Below, one piece after another: positions 34,882 to 44,657 of a stretch of 64,000 nt of DNA. A program made the position numbers and the translations under genes. Below the pieces are notes generated by a model. The model worked only from the letters and a program-made list of their open reading frames with translations, searched no databases and was not told the DNA's origin. The stretch covers positions 1,116,001-1,180,000 of the forward strand of contig NZ_CP011114.1 in assembly GCF_000993825.1 (NCBI RefSeq). The letters run 5' to 3'. Within the stretch, counting starts at the first letter, position 1; the number at the start of each line of letters is the position of its first letter. The DNA is from Paenibacillus durus ATCC 35681. Its GTDB lineage: Bacteria; Bacillota; Bacilli; Paenibacillales; Paenibacillaceae.

Positions 34882-34898
34882 GGCATTAGTGCAGGGCA

Positions 34899-35765
34899 TT
34901 ATTTTGTATCGCGGCTGCCGTTCGTGAGGTACATCATCCCGACGGTATTCGGCCCGCAGTGGCTGCCAATCACGCAGCCCGCCTCGATCACGGCAACTTC
35001 CTCTGCTCTGGTAGCCTCCTTAAGGGCGTCAACCAGAAACTTGGCGTCTTTCTCCGCTTGCGTATGCGCGACGATTAGCAGTTCCTTGTCCATCCGGTCA
35101 ATATCCGACAGGGCGTGAGAGAGCATCTGCTCCACCGCTTTTTCCTTTTTGCCGCGGACTTTGCTCACGGGGATGATGCTGCCGTTAACCAATCGAAGCA
35201 CCGGACGAATCTTGAGCAGGCTGCCGATAAAGTTCTGCATGCCCGAACAGCGGCCGCCCATATGTAAGTAATCGAGCGTGTCAATAACGAACTCGGTGCT
35301 GAGCCGTCCGCGGCTCTGCTCCAGCATGGAGATAATCTCGCCTGAGCTGCGGCCTTTAAGAGCCGCCTTCGCCGCCTTCACGGCCAGCAGGGCGATTCCT
35401 CCGCATAATGTGCCGGAATCCACTACCTTAACGCGTCCGGGCGGAAATTCCTCTGCGGCAAGACGAGCATTCTGATAGGTGGAGGACAGGGCTGAAGAAA
35501 GGCTAAGATAGACGATATCGCGGCCTTCCTCAACCGCAGGAGCAAAGGCGTTCATAAAGTCGGCAGGCGAAGGGGCCGCCGTCTTGGGCAGCGCGCCTGC
35601 TGCCGCCACCTTCCGGTAGACCTCAGCAGGCGTGATATCTACACCATCCCTGTACGTGGCGTCCTCAAACACGACATAAAGCGGAACGACGCCGATATCA
35701 TAGGATTCTTTCCAGCCTTGCGGCATATCGGATGTGCTGTCTGTAAAAATCTTTACGTTAGGCAT
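34899..35765 (-). CDS. DegV family fatty-acid-binding protein
   Basis: DegV/FakB-type proteins bind a fatty acid and present it to the FakA kinase for phosphorylation and phospholipid synthesis. The 288-aa protein starts MPNVKIFTDSTSDMPQGWK, with FTDSTSD near the lipid head-group site. It also has LSSALSSTYQNARLAAEEFP and the C-terminal GCVIGSHCGPNTVG. ATG 35765 follows AAGGAG; the frame extends 30 codons upstream without a ribosome site. No fakA gene is in the window. Confidence 0.92.
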   Translation of the reverse strand: MPNVKIFTDSTSDMPQGWKESYDIGVVPLYVVFEDATYRDGVDITPAEVYRKVAAAGALPKTAAPSPADFMNAFAPAVEEGRDIVYLSLSSALSSTYQNARLAAEEFPPGRVKVVDSGTLCGGIALLAVKAAKAALKGRSSGEIISMLEQSRGRLSTEFVIDTLDYLHMGGRCSGMQNFIGSLLKIRPVLRLVNGSIIPVSKVRGKKEKAVEQMLSHALSDIDRMDKELLIVAHTQAEKDAKFLVDALKEATRAEEVAVIEAGCVIGSHCGPNTVGMMYLTNGSRDTK

Positions 35766-35980
35766 GAAACTCTCCTTCACAGGGTGATCGGATAATCTTG
35801 AATCTATATACATCCCTTGTTTCTTTTCAATTATAGCAAGGTTAATCGCAATCATAAACCTTAAAGCCTCTGACTGTCTCTATCAGTATTCCGGTAATAA
35901 TGGTGCAAGCGAAAGAACCGGCCGGACACATAGATGGCTTGTGCCTGGTCGGTTCCTCGTTCATTATATGGTCGAGTCTG

Positions 35981-36844
35981 TTAAGATTTTGTCATGACCG
36001 GAATCCATATCTCGCAGCGGTAATCTTCCGAAGCAGGATCTCCCGGCGGGTACAGCTCGAATTCGGGTCCGCCCGAATGCTCGTAGCCGGTGCCGGGGAA
36101 CCATTCCTGGAAGATCCGCGCCCATACACTCTGAATCGCACTCGGCATAGGGCCGACGGAGGTGAAGACCGCCCAGGTTGCAGCCGGAATGACGGTGGAG
36201 GAGTAACCTTCCGGGGCGGGCGCGCCGCTCTCTACGGCGATCCAATAAGTGAGCGTCTCCTGCTCGTGATTCATTTCGGCGCATATTCCCAGCAGATCAT
36301 GGACGCCCTCTCCCAGCTCAAGCAGTTTGTCATACGTGCCGTCCTCGTTGCATTCCAGCCAGAATTGCGGGATTCTCCGCAAATTCTCTCCATCGCGGCA
36401 GGAGGTCTCCATCGTTTTACCGACCACGGTAAACGCTTCTTTGTTCACGATACGGTAATCCATTTCTTTGTCTCCCTTCAAGGATAGGTGGAAGGAGAGG
36501 CGGGGAAAAGCCTTCAGGACGGCCCCGGGCTCGCGCGCCGCCGAGGGCGTAATGCCATGCGCCTTGCGGAACGCCTTGGCGAATGCCTCCGGCGAGTCGT
36601 AGCCGTATTTGAGTGCGACATCCAGCACCCTGGCCGGTGTCATCGCCAATTCCTGCGCGGCGAGCGTCAGCCGGCGTTTGCGGATGTACTCGGCGACGGT
36701 CACTCCGGTCAGCAGATTGAACATCCGCTGAAAGTGGAATGGCGAAGAGCAGGCCGTTTTGGCGATCTCATCCATATTTATCGGCTCCGTCATATGCTGT
36801 TCCATATATTCGAGCGCGTCCTTCATGCGGTTCAGCCATTCCAT
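35981..36844 (-). CDS. AraC-family regulator with GyrI-like effector-binding domain
   Basis: This 287-aa transcription regulator has two N-terminal AraC-type HTH motifs (about 8-105; INMDEIAKTACSSPFHFQRM and VLDVALKYGYDSPEAFAKAF). A C-terminal GyrI-like/AraC_E_bind domain (about 125-287; YRIVNKEAFTVVGK, FELYPPG, EIWIPV) follows and probably binds a small or hydrophobic ligand, as in BmrR- or Rob-like regulators. I chose ATG 36844, after GAGGAG; a TTG 21 bp upstream overlaps that site. No obvious target gene is adjacent. Confidence 0.9.
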   Translation of the reverse strand: MEWLNRMKDALEYMEQHMTEPINMDEIAKTACSSPFHFQRMFNLLTGVTVAEYIRKRRLTLAAQELAMTPARVLDVALKYGYDSPEAFAKAFRKAHGITPSAAREPGAVLKAFPRLSFHLSLKGDKEMDYRIVNKEAFTVVGKTMETSCRDGENLRRIPQFWLECNEDGTYDKLLELGEGVHDLLGICAEMNHEQETLTYWIAVESGAPAPEGYSSTVIPAATWAVFTSVGPMPSAIQSVWARIFQEWFPGTGYEHSGGPEFELYPPGDPASEDYRCEIWIPVMTKS

Positions 36845-36974
36845 CGTCTGCCATCTCCTCTGCAACTATCGTATCACGGTGCCAAACAAGGGTCCTGTTC
36901 TTCCGTGCTGCCTTTGGACAGTATACATCATTTCCAACCACACAAGTATAGCTCACAGGTGAAAGCCGGGGACA

Positions 36975-37020
36975 GAAAAAACCGCTCAAGAAGGAGCATG
37001 AACTCCTTCCCGAGACGGTT
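36975..37020 (-). terminator. Terminator of the maltose phosphorylase operon
   Basis: On the minus strand, AACCG...AAGGAG-ttcatg-CTCCTT...CGGTT is followed by six T, about 60 bp after the stop at 37081. Confidence 0.75.
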
Positions 37021-37080
37021 CGGTTCGGTGGTTATGAAGCTGCGGAATTCCGAAGAGGCTTGTGCTTGAACGCAACACTC

Positions 37081-39399
37081 CTAGATAATTGCAGGTACGC
37101 CCTGCGAGGTTACTGTGCCAAGTCCGCCCACGGTGTATTCCTTGTCATAGATCGTGATCGCAGCGGGGATTTCGGTTTCGTTGGCAACCGTAATTTCCTG
37201 GTCCGTTACCGTAACCTTGAGACGAGAGCCGCGGAACATGATTTTAAAAGAATACGAGGTCCAATGTCCCGGATTGGACGGTTTCAGCACAAGCCGGCCG
37301 TCCAGCACCCGGAGTCCCCCGAAACCATGCACAATCGACATCCAGGTACCCGCCATGCTGGTAGTGTGGCAGCCGTCCTCGGTATCATTGTTATAGTTAT
37401 CGAGATCGAGCCTCGAGGTCCGCAAGTACATTTCGTAAGCTTTTTCCTTGTATCCCAATTCACATGCGAGAATCGCATGGATGCAGGGAGAGAGGGAGGA
37501 CTCGTGTACGGTGATTGGCTCGTAAAAGTCGTAGTTCCGTTTTTTCGTCGCCAGGTCGTAGCGGTCGTTCAGGAAGTACAGCCCTTGCAGCACATCGGCC
37601 TGCTTGATATAGCAGGAGCGCAAAATGCGGTCCCAGGACCATTTCTGGTTCAGGGGCAGATGCTCAGGCGCAAGCTCCTTGACCGGAATGATCTGCTTGT
37701 CGAGGAAGCCGTCCTGCTGCAGGAAGATGCCTTTTTCCTCGTCCAACGGGTAGTGCATTTTAGCGATAATGTCCTGCCATTTATCTGTTTCACTTTCCAG
37801 AAGACCCAGCTTGTCGGTTAGCTCGGCATAACGCGTGTCTTCGTGTTCCCGCAAATAAGCGAGCGCTTCCAGCGTATACTCCATGGTCCAAGCGGCGATC
37901 CGGTTCGTGTACCAGTTGTTATTCACATTGTTCTCATACTCGTTCGGTCCGGTAACGCCGAGCATGACGTATTTGTCTTTATGCGGCACGTAGTGCACGC
38001 GCTCTTCCCAGAAACGGGAGATTTCTACCAGCACCTCCAGGCCGTATTGCCCCAGATACGACTTGTCGCCGGTGTAATTCACATAGTTGTAGATGGCGTG
38101 GGCGATAGCCCCGTTCCGGTGGATTTCCTCAAAAGTAATTTCCCATTCATTATGGCATTCCTCGCCGTTCATCGTCACCATCGGATACAGCGCGCCTTTG
38201 GCGAAGCCGAGTTTACGGGCATTCTCCTTGGCCTTCTCCAGATGCTTGTAGCGGTAAATCAGCAGGTTGCGGGCAATGGAGGAATCCGCGGTGCTGAGAT
38301 AGAAAGGCACGCAGTAGGCTTCCGTGTCCCAGTAGGTGCTGCCGCCGTATTTTTCACCGGTGAAGCCTTTGGGCCCGATGTTCAGCCGGTCGTCCTCGCC
38401 GGTATAGGTCTGGTTCAATTGAAAAATATTAAAGCGGATCGCCTGCTGGGCAGAGGGGTCGCCCTCAATAATGATGTCGCTTTCTTTCCATTTATCCTTC
38501 CATGCTTCCGACTGCTCGGTCAGCAGGGCTACAAAACCAGCTTCTCTGGCAGACTGGAGAGCATTTTGGGCCGCATCCACAAGCTGACCCAGCCCGTAAT
38601 TGCGGGAAGTTACGCTTGCGGCGTATTTATAGATGACGACCTGCTCGCCTTCCTTGACAGGAACCTGAACGATGTTTCCCACATATTTTTCGTGAAGTAC
38701 CGGCTCGGCCTCAGCTTCCAGTTGCTTACCGGATACGGCGATATCATAGGCCATGGCGGTAGTCACATGGAAATCTAGCTTTTTCGTCTTCAGCGTCAGA
38801 TAGCCGCCCCCGGGGAAGTAGTTCTTCTCGACCTCGTTCCAGAACTTCTCGTCATAGTTGGAATCCTTGTTCTTGATATCTCCGTCCAGATAAGGGGCCA
38901 CGGTAATCGTTCCCGAGAAATTCAGCGGTGTAACGGAATAGCGGATCGCGCCGATCTCCCGCCGGGTCATGCTGACAAAGCGGATGCTCTCCACTTTAAC
39001 CTCTTTGCCGTCCTCAAGGGCGGCGGTGAAGCTGCGTGACAGCGTGCCTTCCTTCATGTTCAGCACCCGCCGGAATTCCGATACGGTTGAAGCGGCCAGA
39101 TCCAGCGGTGCTCCGTCAATTTCGATATCGATGCCGATCCAGTTGGTGCTGTTCAATACTTTGGCAAAATATTCAGGGTAGCCGTTCTTCCACCATCCAA
39201 CCCGGGTCTTGTCGGGATAGTATACGCCGGCCATATAGCTGCCTTGCAGGCTGGGACCACTGTACTTTTCCTCAAAATTCGCGCGTTCGCCCATGTAGCC
39301 GTTGCCTAAACTGAATACGCTTTCGGAAATCTCTTGCGTCTGCGGATCGAAGGATTCCTCAATGATTGACCATTCATCAATCTTCAAGTATTGTTTCAT
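37081..39399 (-). CDS. Maltose phosphorylase (GH65)
   Basis: GH65 maltose phosphorylase splits maltose with phosphate into glucose and beta-glucose-1-phosphate in the cytosol. The 772-aa length and the catalytic acid in VTGPNEYENNVNNNW (E487, the same number as reported for the Lactobacillus enzyme) fit. The substrate region YWDTEAYCVPFYL and phosphate-site residues are also present. Family relatives act on trehalose, kojibiose or nigerose, but the neighbouring beta-phosphoglucomutase fits all of these, so maltose is the best guess rather than proven. The gene is last in a minus-strand operon LacI - pgmB - this gene, 27 bp after pgmB. Confidence 0.92.
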   Translation of the reverse strand: MKQYLKIDEWSIIEESFDPQTQEISESVFSLGNGYMGERANFEEKYSGPSLQGSYMAGVYYPDKTRVGWWKNGYPEYFAKVLNSTNWIGIDIEIDGAPLDLAASTVSEFRRVLNMKEGTLSRSFTAALEDGKEVKVESIRFVSMTRREIGAIRYSVTPLNFSGTITVAPYLDGDIKNKDSNYDEKFWNEVEKNYFPGGGYLTLKTKKLDFHVTTAMAYDIAVSGKQLEAEAEPVLHEKYVGNIVQVPVKEGEQVVIYKYAASVTSRNYGLGQLVDAAQNALQSAREAGFVALLTEQSEAWKDKWKESDIIIEGDPSAQQAIRFNIFQLNQTYTGEDDRLNIGPKGFTGEKYGGSTYWDTEAYCVPFYLSTADSSIARNLLIYRYKHLEKAKENARKLGFAKGALYPMVTMNGEECHNEWEITFEEIHRNGAIAHAIYNYVNYTGDKSYLGQYGLEVLVEISRFWEERVHYVPHKDKYVMLGVTGPNEYENNVNNNWYTNRIAAWTMEYTLEALAYLREHEDTRYAELTDKLGLLESETDKWQDIIAKMHYPLDEEKGIFLQQDGFLDKQIIPVKELAPEHLPLNQKWSWDRILRSCYIKQADVLQGLYFLNDRYDLATKKRNYDFYEPITVHESSLSPCIHAILACELGYKEKAYEMYLRTSRLDLDNYNNDTEDGCHTTSMAGTWMSIVHGFGGLRVLDGRLVLKPSNPGHWTSYSFKIMFRGSRLKVTVTDQEITVANETEIPAAITIYDKEYTVGGLGTVTSQGVPAII

Positions 39400-39426
39400 G
39401 CTTATCGGCTCCTTTTATCTAAATTA

Positions 39427-40083
39427 TTAGGCAAAAGCTTCTTTTAGCCGCGCAACGCTCATCTCCATCAGGGAAGGAACGACAAGGGCTGCTGCACCGA
39501 GCGTCTCCGGCGACCCGATGCCTACACTCGCCATGCCAGCGCGGCTGGCCGCCTCGATCCCGGCTTCGGCGTCTTCAAAGACGACACAGTTCACCGGGGG
39601 GATGCCGAGCGCTTCGGCTCCAAGCAGAAATACTTCCGGATCGGGCTTGGCGGCGGATGTCTTGGTTCCGTCAATAATCGCATCGAAATATGGTGTGAGT
39701 CCGGTGTTATTCAGAATGGTCATCGCGTTCTTGCTTGCGGAGCCCACCGCGATTTTAATACCCTGGTTTCGGCAGTCCTCCAGAAAAGCCAGAGCCCCTG
39801 GCAGAATCTCCGAGCTGTTCATCGCCGAGATATATTCCACGTAACGGTTGTTTTTACTCTCGGCCAGCTTGGCTTTTTCGGCATCGTCCAGATTCAGTCC
39901 GCCGATCTCCAGCAGAATATTCAGCGATACGGCGCGGCTGACGCCTTTCAGGCGTTCGTTATCCTTCTCTGTAAATTCAAATCCGAGACGATCCGCAAGC
40001 TCCTTCCAGGCGATGTAATGATACTTGGCGGTGTCAACCAGCACGCCGTCGAGATCGAACAGACAAGCCTTAATCTCGGTCAT
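39427..40083 (-). CDS. pgmB: Beta-phosphoglucomutase (HAD family)
   Basis: This enzyme converts beta-glucose-1-phosphate to glucose-6-phosphate, the next step after maltose phosphorylase. The 218-aa HAD protein has the nucleophile and acid/base aspartates D10 and D12 (LFDLDGVLVDTAKYHY). Further motifs are RLKGVSRAVSL (cap), VGSASKN (motif II) and the motif III/IV region KPDPEVFLLGAE...FEDAEAGIEAA. I chose the ATG at 40083; AAAGGAG sits 7-8 bases upstream, too close to the ATG at 40089. A palindromic operator lies about 40 bp upstream. Confidence 0.95.
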   Translation of the reverse strand: MTEIKACLFDLDGVLVDTAKYHYIAWKELADRLGFEFTEKDNERLKGVSRAVSLNILLEIGGLNLDDAEKAKLAESKNNRYVEYISAMNSSEILPGALAFLEDCRNQGIKIAVGSASKNAMTILNNTGLTPYFDAIIDGTKTSAAKPDPEVFLLGAEALGIPPVNCVVFEDAEAGIEAASRAGMASVGIGSPETLGAAALVVPSLMEMSVARLKEAFA

Positions 40084-40124
40084 GATCATTCTCCTTTAAG
40101 TCAATTTGGTATATTCAATGGAGA

Positions 40125-40140
40125 GTGCAAACGTTTGTAC
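40125..40140. promoter_or_regulatory. LacI-type operator upstream of pgmB
   Basis: GTGCAAACGTTTGTAC is a near-perfect palindrome centred on CG, typical of LacI/CcpA-family operators. It lies between the LacI-type gene and pgmB, about 40 bp before the pgmB start, so the LacI-family protein or CcpA probably controls this intercistronic region. Confidence 0.6.
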
Positions 40141-40185
40141 AACGCTTAAAAAATAAATGAAGCTCCGAAGTAATGCTTCATTTAC

Positions 40186-41226
40186 TTATTCACTTCTTGC
40201 GGGAGAGAGCATGGAAGACTCGCGTACAATCAAGCGATGGGGAATAATGAACCGTTTGGTTAAGCCCGGCTCCGTATTCTGCTTCTGAATGGCCTGAATC
40301 AAGACCTGGGAAGCCGTATACCCCAGATGGTAAATCCCAATATCGATGCTGCTGATCGGCGGGGTGGACAGTTCCGCCAGCGGGATGTTGTTGAAGCTGA
40401 CCAGCGCCAAATCTGCAGGAACACTGTAATTCAGCTCGTTCAACCCCCGGAGAACCCCGAAGGAAACGATATCGTCTACAACGACAAGCGCCGTGGGGCG
40501 GCTCGGCAGATTCATGAAGAAGGACATAGCGCGATAGCCGCTGTCCTGCAGAAACTCTCCTTCCACAATCCATTCGGATTTCAGTTCCAGACCGTTATGC
40601 TCCATAGCTTTCCGGTAGCCTTCAAGCCGGTCTCGTGACACAATCAGGTTCGGAGGACCGCTGACGAAGCCGATCCGCTTATGCCCCATGGAGATCAGGT
40701 GATTCGTAGCATCATAGGCCGCCAGCAGATTGTCGGTATCTACTGACAGAATATCGTCATACTTGTCGCTGCGTCCCACCAGTACGAAGGGATACCCATT
40801 ATTTTTCAAAAAATCGATCACAGCGTCGTCCTTCCGCGAGTAGAGCAGAATCGCTCCATCGACGCGCCGTCCCTTGAGCAGCCGGGAGACCGCCTCAAGT
40901 TCTTCTTTCTCCGTCGCGCCGGAACTGATCAGGACATCGTAGCCCGAACGGCTTGCCTGTGTGACAATCCCGCGGATTAATTCCATAAAGAACAGATTGG
41001 TGAACAATTCTTCAGCCGGTTTTGGCAGGATGATGCAAATGCTGTTCGTCGTTTTCGACACAAGGCTCTTGGCCATGATATTCGGATGGTAGCCCATTTC
41101 CTCCATAATGCTCTTGACCTTGCGGGAGGTTTCCACGCTGATCCTCGGATGGCCCGACAATACCCGGGAAACCGTGGAGGGCGAAACGCCCGCTCTTCTG
41201 GCCACGTCCTTGATGGTAACTGTCAT
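40186..41226 (-). CDS. LacI-family transcriptional regulator of the maltose phosphorylase operon
   Basis: This 346-aa regulator has an N-terminal LacI HTH (1-55; TIKDVARRAGVSPSTVSRVL and the hinge helix AKSLVSKTTNS). A periplasmic-binding-protein-like ligand domain (60-335) follows. ALVVVDDIVSFGVLRGL and LALVSFNNIPLAELSTPPISS are typical. It is the first gene of the operon with pgmB and the GH65 phosphorylase and resembles Bacillus MdxR/YvdE in context, so a maltose-type sugar is the likely effector (inference). AAGGAGG precedes the ATG, and a perfect cre match lies just upstream. Confidence 0.92.
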   Translation of the reverse strand: MTVTIKDVARRAGVSPSTVSRVLSGHPRISVETSRKVKSIMEEMGYHPNIMAKSLVSKTTNSICIILPKPAEELFTNLFFMELIRGIVTQASRSGYDVLISSGATEKEELEAVSRLLKGRRVDGAILLYSRKDDAVIDFLKNNGYPFVLVGRSDKYDDILSVDTDNLLAAYDATNHLISMGHKRIGFVSGPPNLIVSRDRLEGYRKAMEHNGLELKSEWIVEGEFLQDSGYRAMSFFMNLPSRPTALVVVDDIVSFGVLRGLNELNYSVPADLALVSFNNIPLAELSTPPISSIDIGIYHLGYTASQVLIQAIQKQNTEPGLTKRFIIPHRLIVRESSMLSPARSE

Positions 41227-41240
41227 AGAGAACCTCCTTG

Positions 41241-41254
41241 TGAAAACGCTTGCT
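41241..41254. promoter_or_regulatory. Perfect cre site upstream of the LacI-type gene
   Basis: TGAAAACGCTTGCT matches TGWAARCGYTWNCW at every position. It lies 15 bp upstream of the start codon at 41226, suitable for CcpA repression or autoregulation by the LacI-family protein. Confidence 0.7.
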
Positions 41255-41302
41255 TAGACTTATCATAATCGAAGTGCATGCAATTGTAAATAGGATAACC
41301 GA

Positions 41303-41344
41303 GCCGCTAACGCTGATAAATACAAGCGGTTATCAGTGAGCGGC
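41303..41344. other. Two-step hairpin between yhbH and the LacI-type gene
   Basis: GCCGCT...AGCGGC encloses CTGATAA...TTATCAG. No T-run follows on either strand. It could be a processing or regulatory structure in the yhbH 3' region or the LacI-type upstream region. Confidence 0.45.
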
Positions 41345-41506
41345 CGCGCATAAACGCGCATAAATCTGTAGTCCGGGAGCTGAAGACCTGTCCGGTTCGT
41401 AATCAGCACGACATCACAAAAGAGCCCCCCTGCGTATGCACGGGAAGCTAATTAGGTGTGAGCGATCTAAAATCGCCGTTATGGTTCATGTCAGAAGAGG
41501 ACTTGC

Positions 41507-42670
41507 TTAACGCCCCGCTGCTTCCTTTTTACCGAAAAAGGTCCTTAGCGCCTGATACACTTCCTTTTTATCCTTGATGACATAGTACATGAATTGCGGC
41601 TGCTTAATGTGTTTGTACGCGGACATGAGGGTGCTGCTGCGGTTGTACTGGTTGACCTCGCCGTAACCGAAAATGTTGCTCCGTTTCAGCAGCTCCCCAA
41701 TCAGCTTGACGCAGCGCTCGTTATCGGAGCTTAAGTTGTCACCGTCCGAGAAGTGGAAGGGATAGATATTATATTTGGAAGGCGGATAGCGCTTATCGAT
41801 GATTTCCAGTGCTTTTTGATATGCCGACGAACAGATCGTGCCGCCGCTCTCGCCGCGGGTGAAGAAATCATGCTCGCTGACCTCTTTCGCCTCTGTGTGG
41901 TGGGCCAGAAAGACGATTTCGACCTTCTCATACTGGCGGCGCAGGAAGCGGGTCATCCAGAAAAAGAAGCTGCGGGCGCAGTATTTTTCAAACGTTCCCA
42001 TACTGCCCGAAGTATCCATCATCGCGATAATGACCGCGTTGGAATGCGGAATCGTCGTTTCATCCCAGGTCTTATAGCGCAGATCGTCGGGGCTGATACC
42101 GTGGATTCCCGGCATGCCTCTTCTGCCATTACGGCGCAGGTTCTCAAGCAGTGTGCGTTTTTTGTCGATGTTGGACATCATGCCCTTTTTGCGGATGTCA
42201 TTAAAGACGATGGACTGGACCTCGATTTCTTCCTTATCCTTGGGCTTCAAATGCGGCAGCTCGAATTCCTGAAACAAAATGTCCTCCAAATCCTCCAAAT
42301 CGACCTCCGCCTCCACCAAATCCTGGCCGGGCTGGTCGCCCGCTTTATCCCCTTTGCCAGGACCGGTCTGGACCGGCTCCCTGCCAAGCACATCGCCGAT
42401 TTGACTGTCTCCGTCACCCTGACCGACATGCTTCTGCTTGCGGTAATTATAAATGATCCGGTACTCATCCAGACTGCGGATCGGCACCTTGACGATTTGT
42501 TTTCCGTCAGACATGATAATGTTCTCTTCCGTAACGAGATCGGGCAAATTGCCTTTAATCGCTTCCTTGACCTTCTGCTGGTGACGCTCCTGATCCTGAT
42601 GGCCTTTGCGGTGCAGGGACCAGTCTTCTTTCGAGACAACAAACGAAAAAGGCTGTGACGATTGTGACAA
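41507..42670 (-). CDS. yhbH: YhbH family sporulation protein (DUF444, VWA-like)
   Basis: This 387-aa protein belongs to DUF444 (YhbH/YeaH). It has N-terminal [20 protein letters not shown], a basic [20 protein letters not shown], a low-complexity acidic/Gly linker, and a VWA-type domain with MIDAS-like MMDTSGSMG (about 216-224). In Bacillus the gene is sporulation-controlled; in E. coli YeaH works with the PrkA homologue YeaG. The start codon is TTG 42670, with AGGAGGTGG spaced about 7 bases upstream. It is monocistronic here, 13 kb from prkA and 9 kb from spoVR. Confidence 0.93.
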   Translation of the reverse strand: MSQSSQPFSFVVSKEDWSLHRKGHQDQERHQQKVKEAIKGNLPDLVTEENIIMSDGKQIVKVPIRSLDEYRIIYNYRKQKHVGQGDGDSQIGDVLGREPVQTGPGKGDKAGDQPGQDLVEAEVDLEDLEDILFQEFELPHLKPKDKEEIEVQSIVFNDIRKKGMMSNIDKKRTLLENLRRNGRRGMPGIHGISPDDLRYKTWDETTIPHSNAVIIAMMDTSGSMGTFEKYCARSFFFWMTRFLRRQYEKVEIVFLAHHTEAKEVSEHDFFTRGESGGTICSSAYQKALEIIDKRYPPSKYNIYPFHFSDGDNLSSDNERCVKLIGELLKRSNIFGYGEVNQYNRSSTLMSAYKHIKQPQFMYYVIKDKKEVYQALRTFFGKKEAAGR

Positions 42671-42818
42671 AGATGACCACCTCCTATGGAATGTAAGAAA
42701 CGAAATTCACTCGCGGGCTGCGGCGGTAACCGATGTTTTACTAGGGTGAGATAACAGCCGGACGACGGTAGCTTAGCAGTTGTACCTAAAGTATATTCAC
42801 GGACGCAAGGGATATGTG

Positions 42819-42832
42819 CGCTCAGCTGAGCG
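42819..42832. other. 14-bp perfect palindrome between yhbH and the amidohydrolase
   Basis: CGCTCAGCTGAGCG is perfectly symmetric and lies in the divergent promoter region. It could be an operator; no matching regulator is identified. Confidence 0.4.
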
Positions 42833-42959
42833 GAGATGGAGGCTTAGAAAAATGCAAAATGACAGGCTTGCGGTGAAGTTATGGTTTGCGTTATGTTAGC
42901 CTATATTCGAGAAATTGCGAACATTCAGGCAGGTAGAGGGCAATGAGGGGGGGATAACG

Positions 42960-44555
42960 ATGCCAGGCATTTTATTCACGAACGGAAGAGGAATCCAAGA
43001 CGCTCGTGCCGGAGCCAATTCCATATATACCGAGAACGGAATCATAGCGGCGATCGGGACGAAGCGCGAGTTGCAGCTTCAACTGGCGGGGCGGGATTAT
43101 AGGACCGTCGATTGGGACGGGGGCTATGTGCTGCCGGGACTTGCAGACTCCCATCTGCATCTTGGAATGCAGGGCATGAAGCTGGATATGCTGGACTTTA
43201 CGGGCATCACCTCTAAGGAAGAAATGTTGAGATTGATCGCGGAACACGCGAGAACGACTCCACCGGGCGGCTGGATTCTCGGGCTTAACTGGAATGAAAA
43301 TGAGTTCAGACCGGCGGAAGCTCCGCACAAGCGTGAGCTCGATGAAATTACGGACAGGCATCCGGTATTTCTTACAAGAACCTGCTTTCACGCCTACCTT
43401 GGCAACAGCGAGGCGTTCCGTCTGGCCGGCGTGACGGAGTCGACTCCAGATTCCCCTTCCGGCGCATACGGCCGCGGTGCGGACGGCGGCCTGAACGGAT
43501 GGATCTATGAAGACGCCTCGCTTCCGTTTGCGGCTGTCCAGCCTGCGCCGAGCTATGACGCATTGAAAGGAGCTATGCGCCGGGCCTGTCAGCACGCGCT
43601 GTCGCTGGGACTGACCGGAGCGCATACCGAGGACCTGCGCCTGCTCGGCAGCATGGATACGATGCTGCGCATCCACCGGGAGCTGCGCGAAGAGGGAGTA
43701 TATTTCCGTACACATCAGCTGCTGTACTATCCGTTCCTCCAGGAGGCGGAGGAGCTTGGGCTTCGCCCCGGCGATGGCGATGAATGGCTGCGCATCGGCG
43801 CGGTCAAGCTCTTTTCCGACGGCGCGATTGGAGGACGGACGGCGCTGCTTGCCAGGCCCTACAGTGATGCGCCGCATACCTCCGGTATTGCCATTCATAC
43901 CCAGGCGAGGCTGAATGAGATCGTCGCTGCGGCACGCCGGAGTGCCTTCCCGGTTGCCGTTCACGCTATCGGCGATGCGGCGGCCGATTTGACGCTGACC
44001 GCAATGGAAAGCGCGCCGCTGCCGAAGGATGCGCCGCTGCCGGACCGTTTCATCCATGCCCAAGTATTGAACGCGGCGCTCGTGGAACGAATGCGGGCAT
44101 TGCGGCTGATTGCCGATATTCAGCCCCGGTTTGTCGCCAGCGATTTTCCGTGGGTGCTTGATCGGGTCGGCGAAGAGAGGAAGAAATATTTATACGCTTG
44201 GAGGAAGCTGCTGGCCGCAGGCATTACCTGTGCGGGCGGAAGCGACGCGCCGATTGAGCCCTTGAATCCTTTTCTCGGCCTGCATGCGGCTGTGACGCGA
44301 CGCAAACCGGATGAGACCCATTCCGGCTATTTGCCGGAAGAAAAGCTCACGGCGGCGGAAGCGCTCCGGCTGTTCACCGAAGGAAGCGCCGCTGCCGCCG
44401 GAGAAGCGCATGAACGCGGACGCATCGCCGTAGGCATGCGCGCCGACTTCACTGTAATTGACCGGGACATTTCGGCCAGCGCGGAGGAAATGCTTGCTGC
44501 TGAAGCCCGGATGACGGTAGTTAACGGCAAAATCGCGTACAGCGCCTCCCGCTAG
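42960..44555 (+). CDS. Amidohydrolase family protein (YtcJ-like, Amidohydrolase_3)
   Basis: This 531-aa metal-dependent hydrolase starts MPGILFTNGRGIQDA and has the metal-binding LADSHLHLGMQG. AVKLFSDGAIGGRTALL follows, then VHAIGDAAADLTL with a further His and SDAPIEPLNPFLGLHAAV with the catalytic Asp region. The C-terminal GRIAVGMRADFTVIDRD closes the beta-sandwich. YtcJ-type enzymes hydrolyse N-acyl or amide substrates that are mostly undefined. I chose ATG 42960, preceded by GAGGGGGGA; upstream in-frame starts lack a ribosome site. Confidence 0.88.
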   Translation: MPGILFTNGRGIQDARAGANSIYTENGIIAAIGTKRELQLQLAGRDYRTVDWDGGYVLPGLADSHLHLGMQGMKLDMLDFTGITSKEEMLRLIAEHARTTPPGGWILGLNWNENEFRPAEAPHKRELDEITDRHPVFLTRTCFHAYLGNSEAFRLAGVTESTPDSPSGAYGRGADGGLNGWIYEDASLPFAAVQPAPSYDALKGAMRRACQHALSLGLTGAHTEDLRLLGSMDTMLRIHRELREEGVYFRTHQLLYYPFLQEAEELGLRPGDGDEWLRIGAVKLFSDGAIGGRTALLARPYSDAPHTSGIAIHTQARLNEIVAAARRSAFPVAVHAIGDAAADLTLTAMESAPLPKDAPLPDRFIHAQVLNAALVERMRALRLIADIQPRFVASDFPWVLDRVGEERKKYLYAWRKLLAAGITCAGGSDAPIEPLNPFLGLHAAVTRRKPDETHSGYLPEEKLTAAEALRLFTEGSAAAAGEAHERGRIAVGMRADFTVIDRDISASAEEMLAAEARMTVVNGKIAYSASR

Positions 44556-44657
44556 AAGCGCCGCAGCTCCATAAATTCATTTGCAACCTTGGCGCGGGAT
44601 GGAACGTTTAGAAGGTAGAATGTGTGCAGTACGAGAATCTTAAGGAGGCATGAGAAC

